Positions 63,636-64,000 of a stretch of DNA of 64,000 nt are shown one piece after another. The first letter of the stretch is position 1. Each line of letters opens with the position of its first letter. This DNA is from Mesaphorura yosii (Eukaryota; Arthropoda; Collembola; Poduromorpha; Tullbergiidae), in NCBI GenBank assembly GCA_009869945.1, contig WIXG01000057.1, positions 1 to 64,000 of the forward strand, written 5' to 3'. A program made the translations under genes and the position numbers. The notes under the pieces were generated by a model. The model saw only the letters and a program-made list of their open reading frames with translations, did no database searches and had not been told where the DNA came from.

Positions 63636-64000
63636 ATGAATCCAATATTTCGAATTCGAAGCAACAAATTCGAGCATTCTTCGTCCTCATCATCTTCTCC
63701 GTCTCGGCAAACAAGTAAATCGATTGGACGAGCACGGATTTACGGCTTTTCTAATGCGTACACGCTTTGCTGTCTTTTTTTCCAGAAAGAAGCCCCTCTC
63801 GGATCAATTCGCTAAGAACTTCACTGTCCGAAGAGTTTGGGTCCGACGATGCAGAAGAATCTGTAGAAGGGCACAGGCCCGGGTACACAAATTACTCTGG
63901 GCCTGGGGCTTCGACAAGTAAACCGTCCGGTAAGGCTCGCAAAGCGGGCAACCGAGCGAATTCGACGGTGCTACTTCTCCATTCTCCAACACGCAACCCG
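63636..64000 (+). CDS. Ser-rich exons running off the window, probably MINDY-4-like linker
   Basis: An exon ending at 63714 (MNPIFRIRSNKFEH, then a Ser run) joins in phase 1 to 63786-64000 (KRSPSRINSLRTSLSEEFGS onward), which is open to the last base. If an acceptor at 63612 is used, the exon begins at 63613 and fits the phase-1 donor at 62388, making it a continuation of the MINDY-4-like gene. Otherwise ATG 63636 starts a separate gene. The disordered composition fits a linker but carries no family signature. Confidence 0.5.

Overview
This is a window of eukaryotic, animal nuclear DNA. Every recognisable gene is split by short GT-AG introns, mostly about 50-100 bp. Codon phases across the proposed splices are consistent, and AATAAA polyadenylation signals follow several stop codons. 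The gene set (Fer2-type bHLH factor, a secreted protein resembling the arthropod DUF4803 family, DEAF1, TMIE, DRC7, rotatin/Ana3, codanin-1) points to an arthropod, possibly a crustacean or hexapod. The species cannot be fixed from the sequence alone. No operons, bacterial features, tRNA, rRNA or CRISPR were found.

Layout from left to right: non-coding DNA (1-3538); a large cordon-bleu-like actin nucleator on + (3539-14127); a PKA catalytic subunit paralogue on + (15053-16374); D-2-hydroxyglutarate dehydrogenase on - (16565-18732), tail-to-tail with PKA and head-to-head with the axonemal gene DRC7 on + (19306-23456). A regulatory-looking region with a possible small peptide precursor (24735-25085) precedes a Fer2-like bHLH gene on + (27101-28476). 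A 12-exon secreted DUF4803-like gene on - follows (29571-32876), then a short unidentified two-exon gene on - (36059-36481) head-to-head with rotatin on + (36628-42788).

Two young hAT-like MITEs in opposite orientation, each with a perfect 8-bp target duplication, lie between rotatin and DEAF1 on - (43881-45230). DEAF1 is head-to-head with codanin-1 on + (45773-48585). A tiny secreted Gly-rich protein on - (48788-49246) comes next. TMIE on + (51041-54971) carries a complete AMACR gene inside its third intron. A YjbQ/UPF0047 gene on - (56826-58385) and the 5' part of a MINDY-4-like gene on + (61422 onward) close the window.

The genes are mostly unrelated housekeeping or developmental loci. 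Three of them (DRC7, rotatin, TMIE) act at cilia, centrioles or mechanosensory cells, which may be chance. The most informative structural observations are the MITE pair, the nested same-strand AMACR gene, the lost transglutaminase-type cysteine in DRC7, and several short secreted or unidentified reading frames that can be reconstructed only by splicing.
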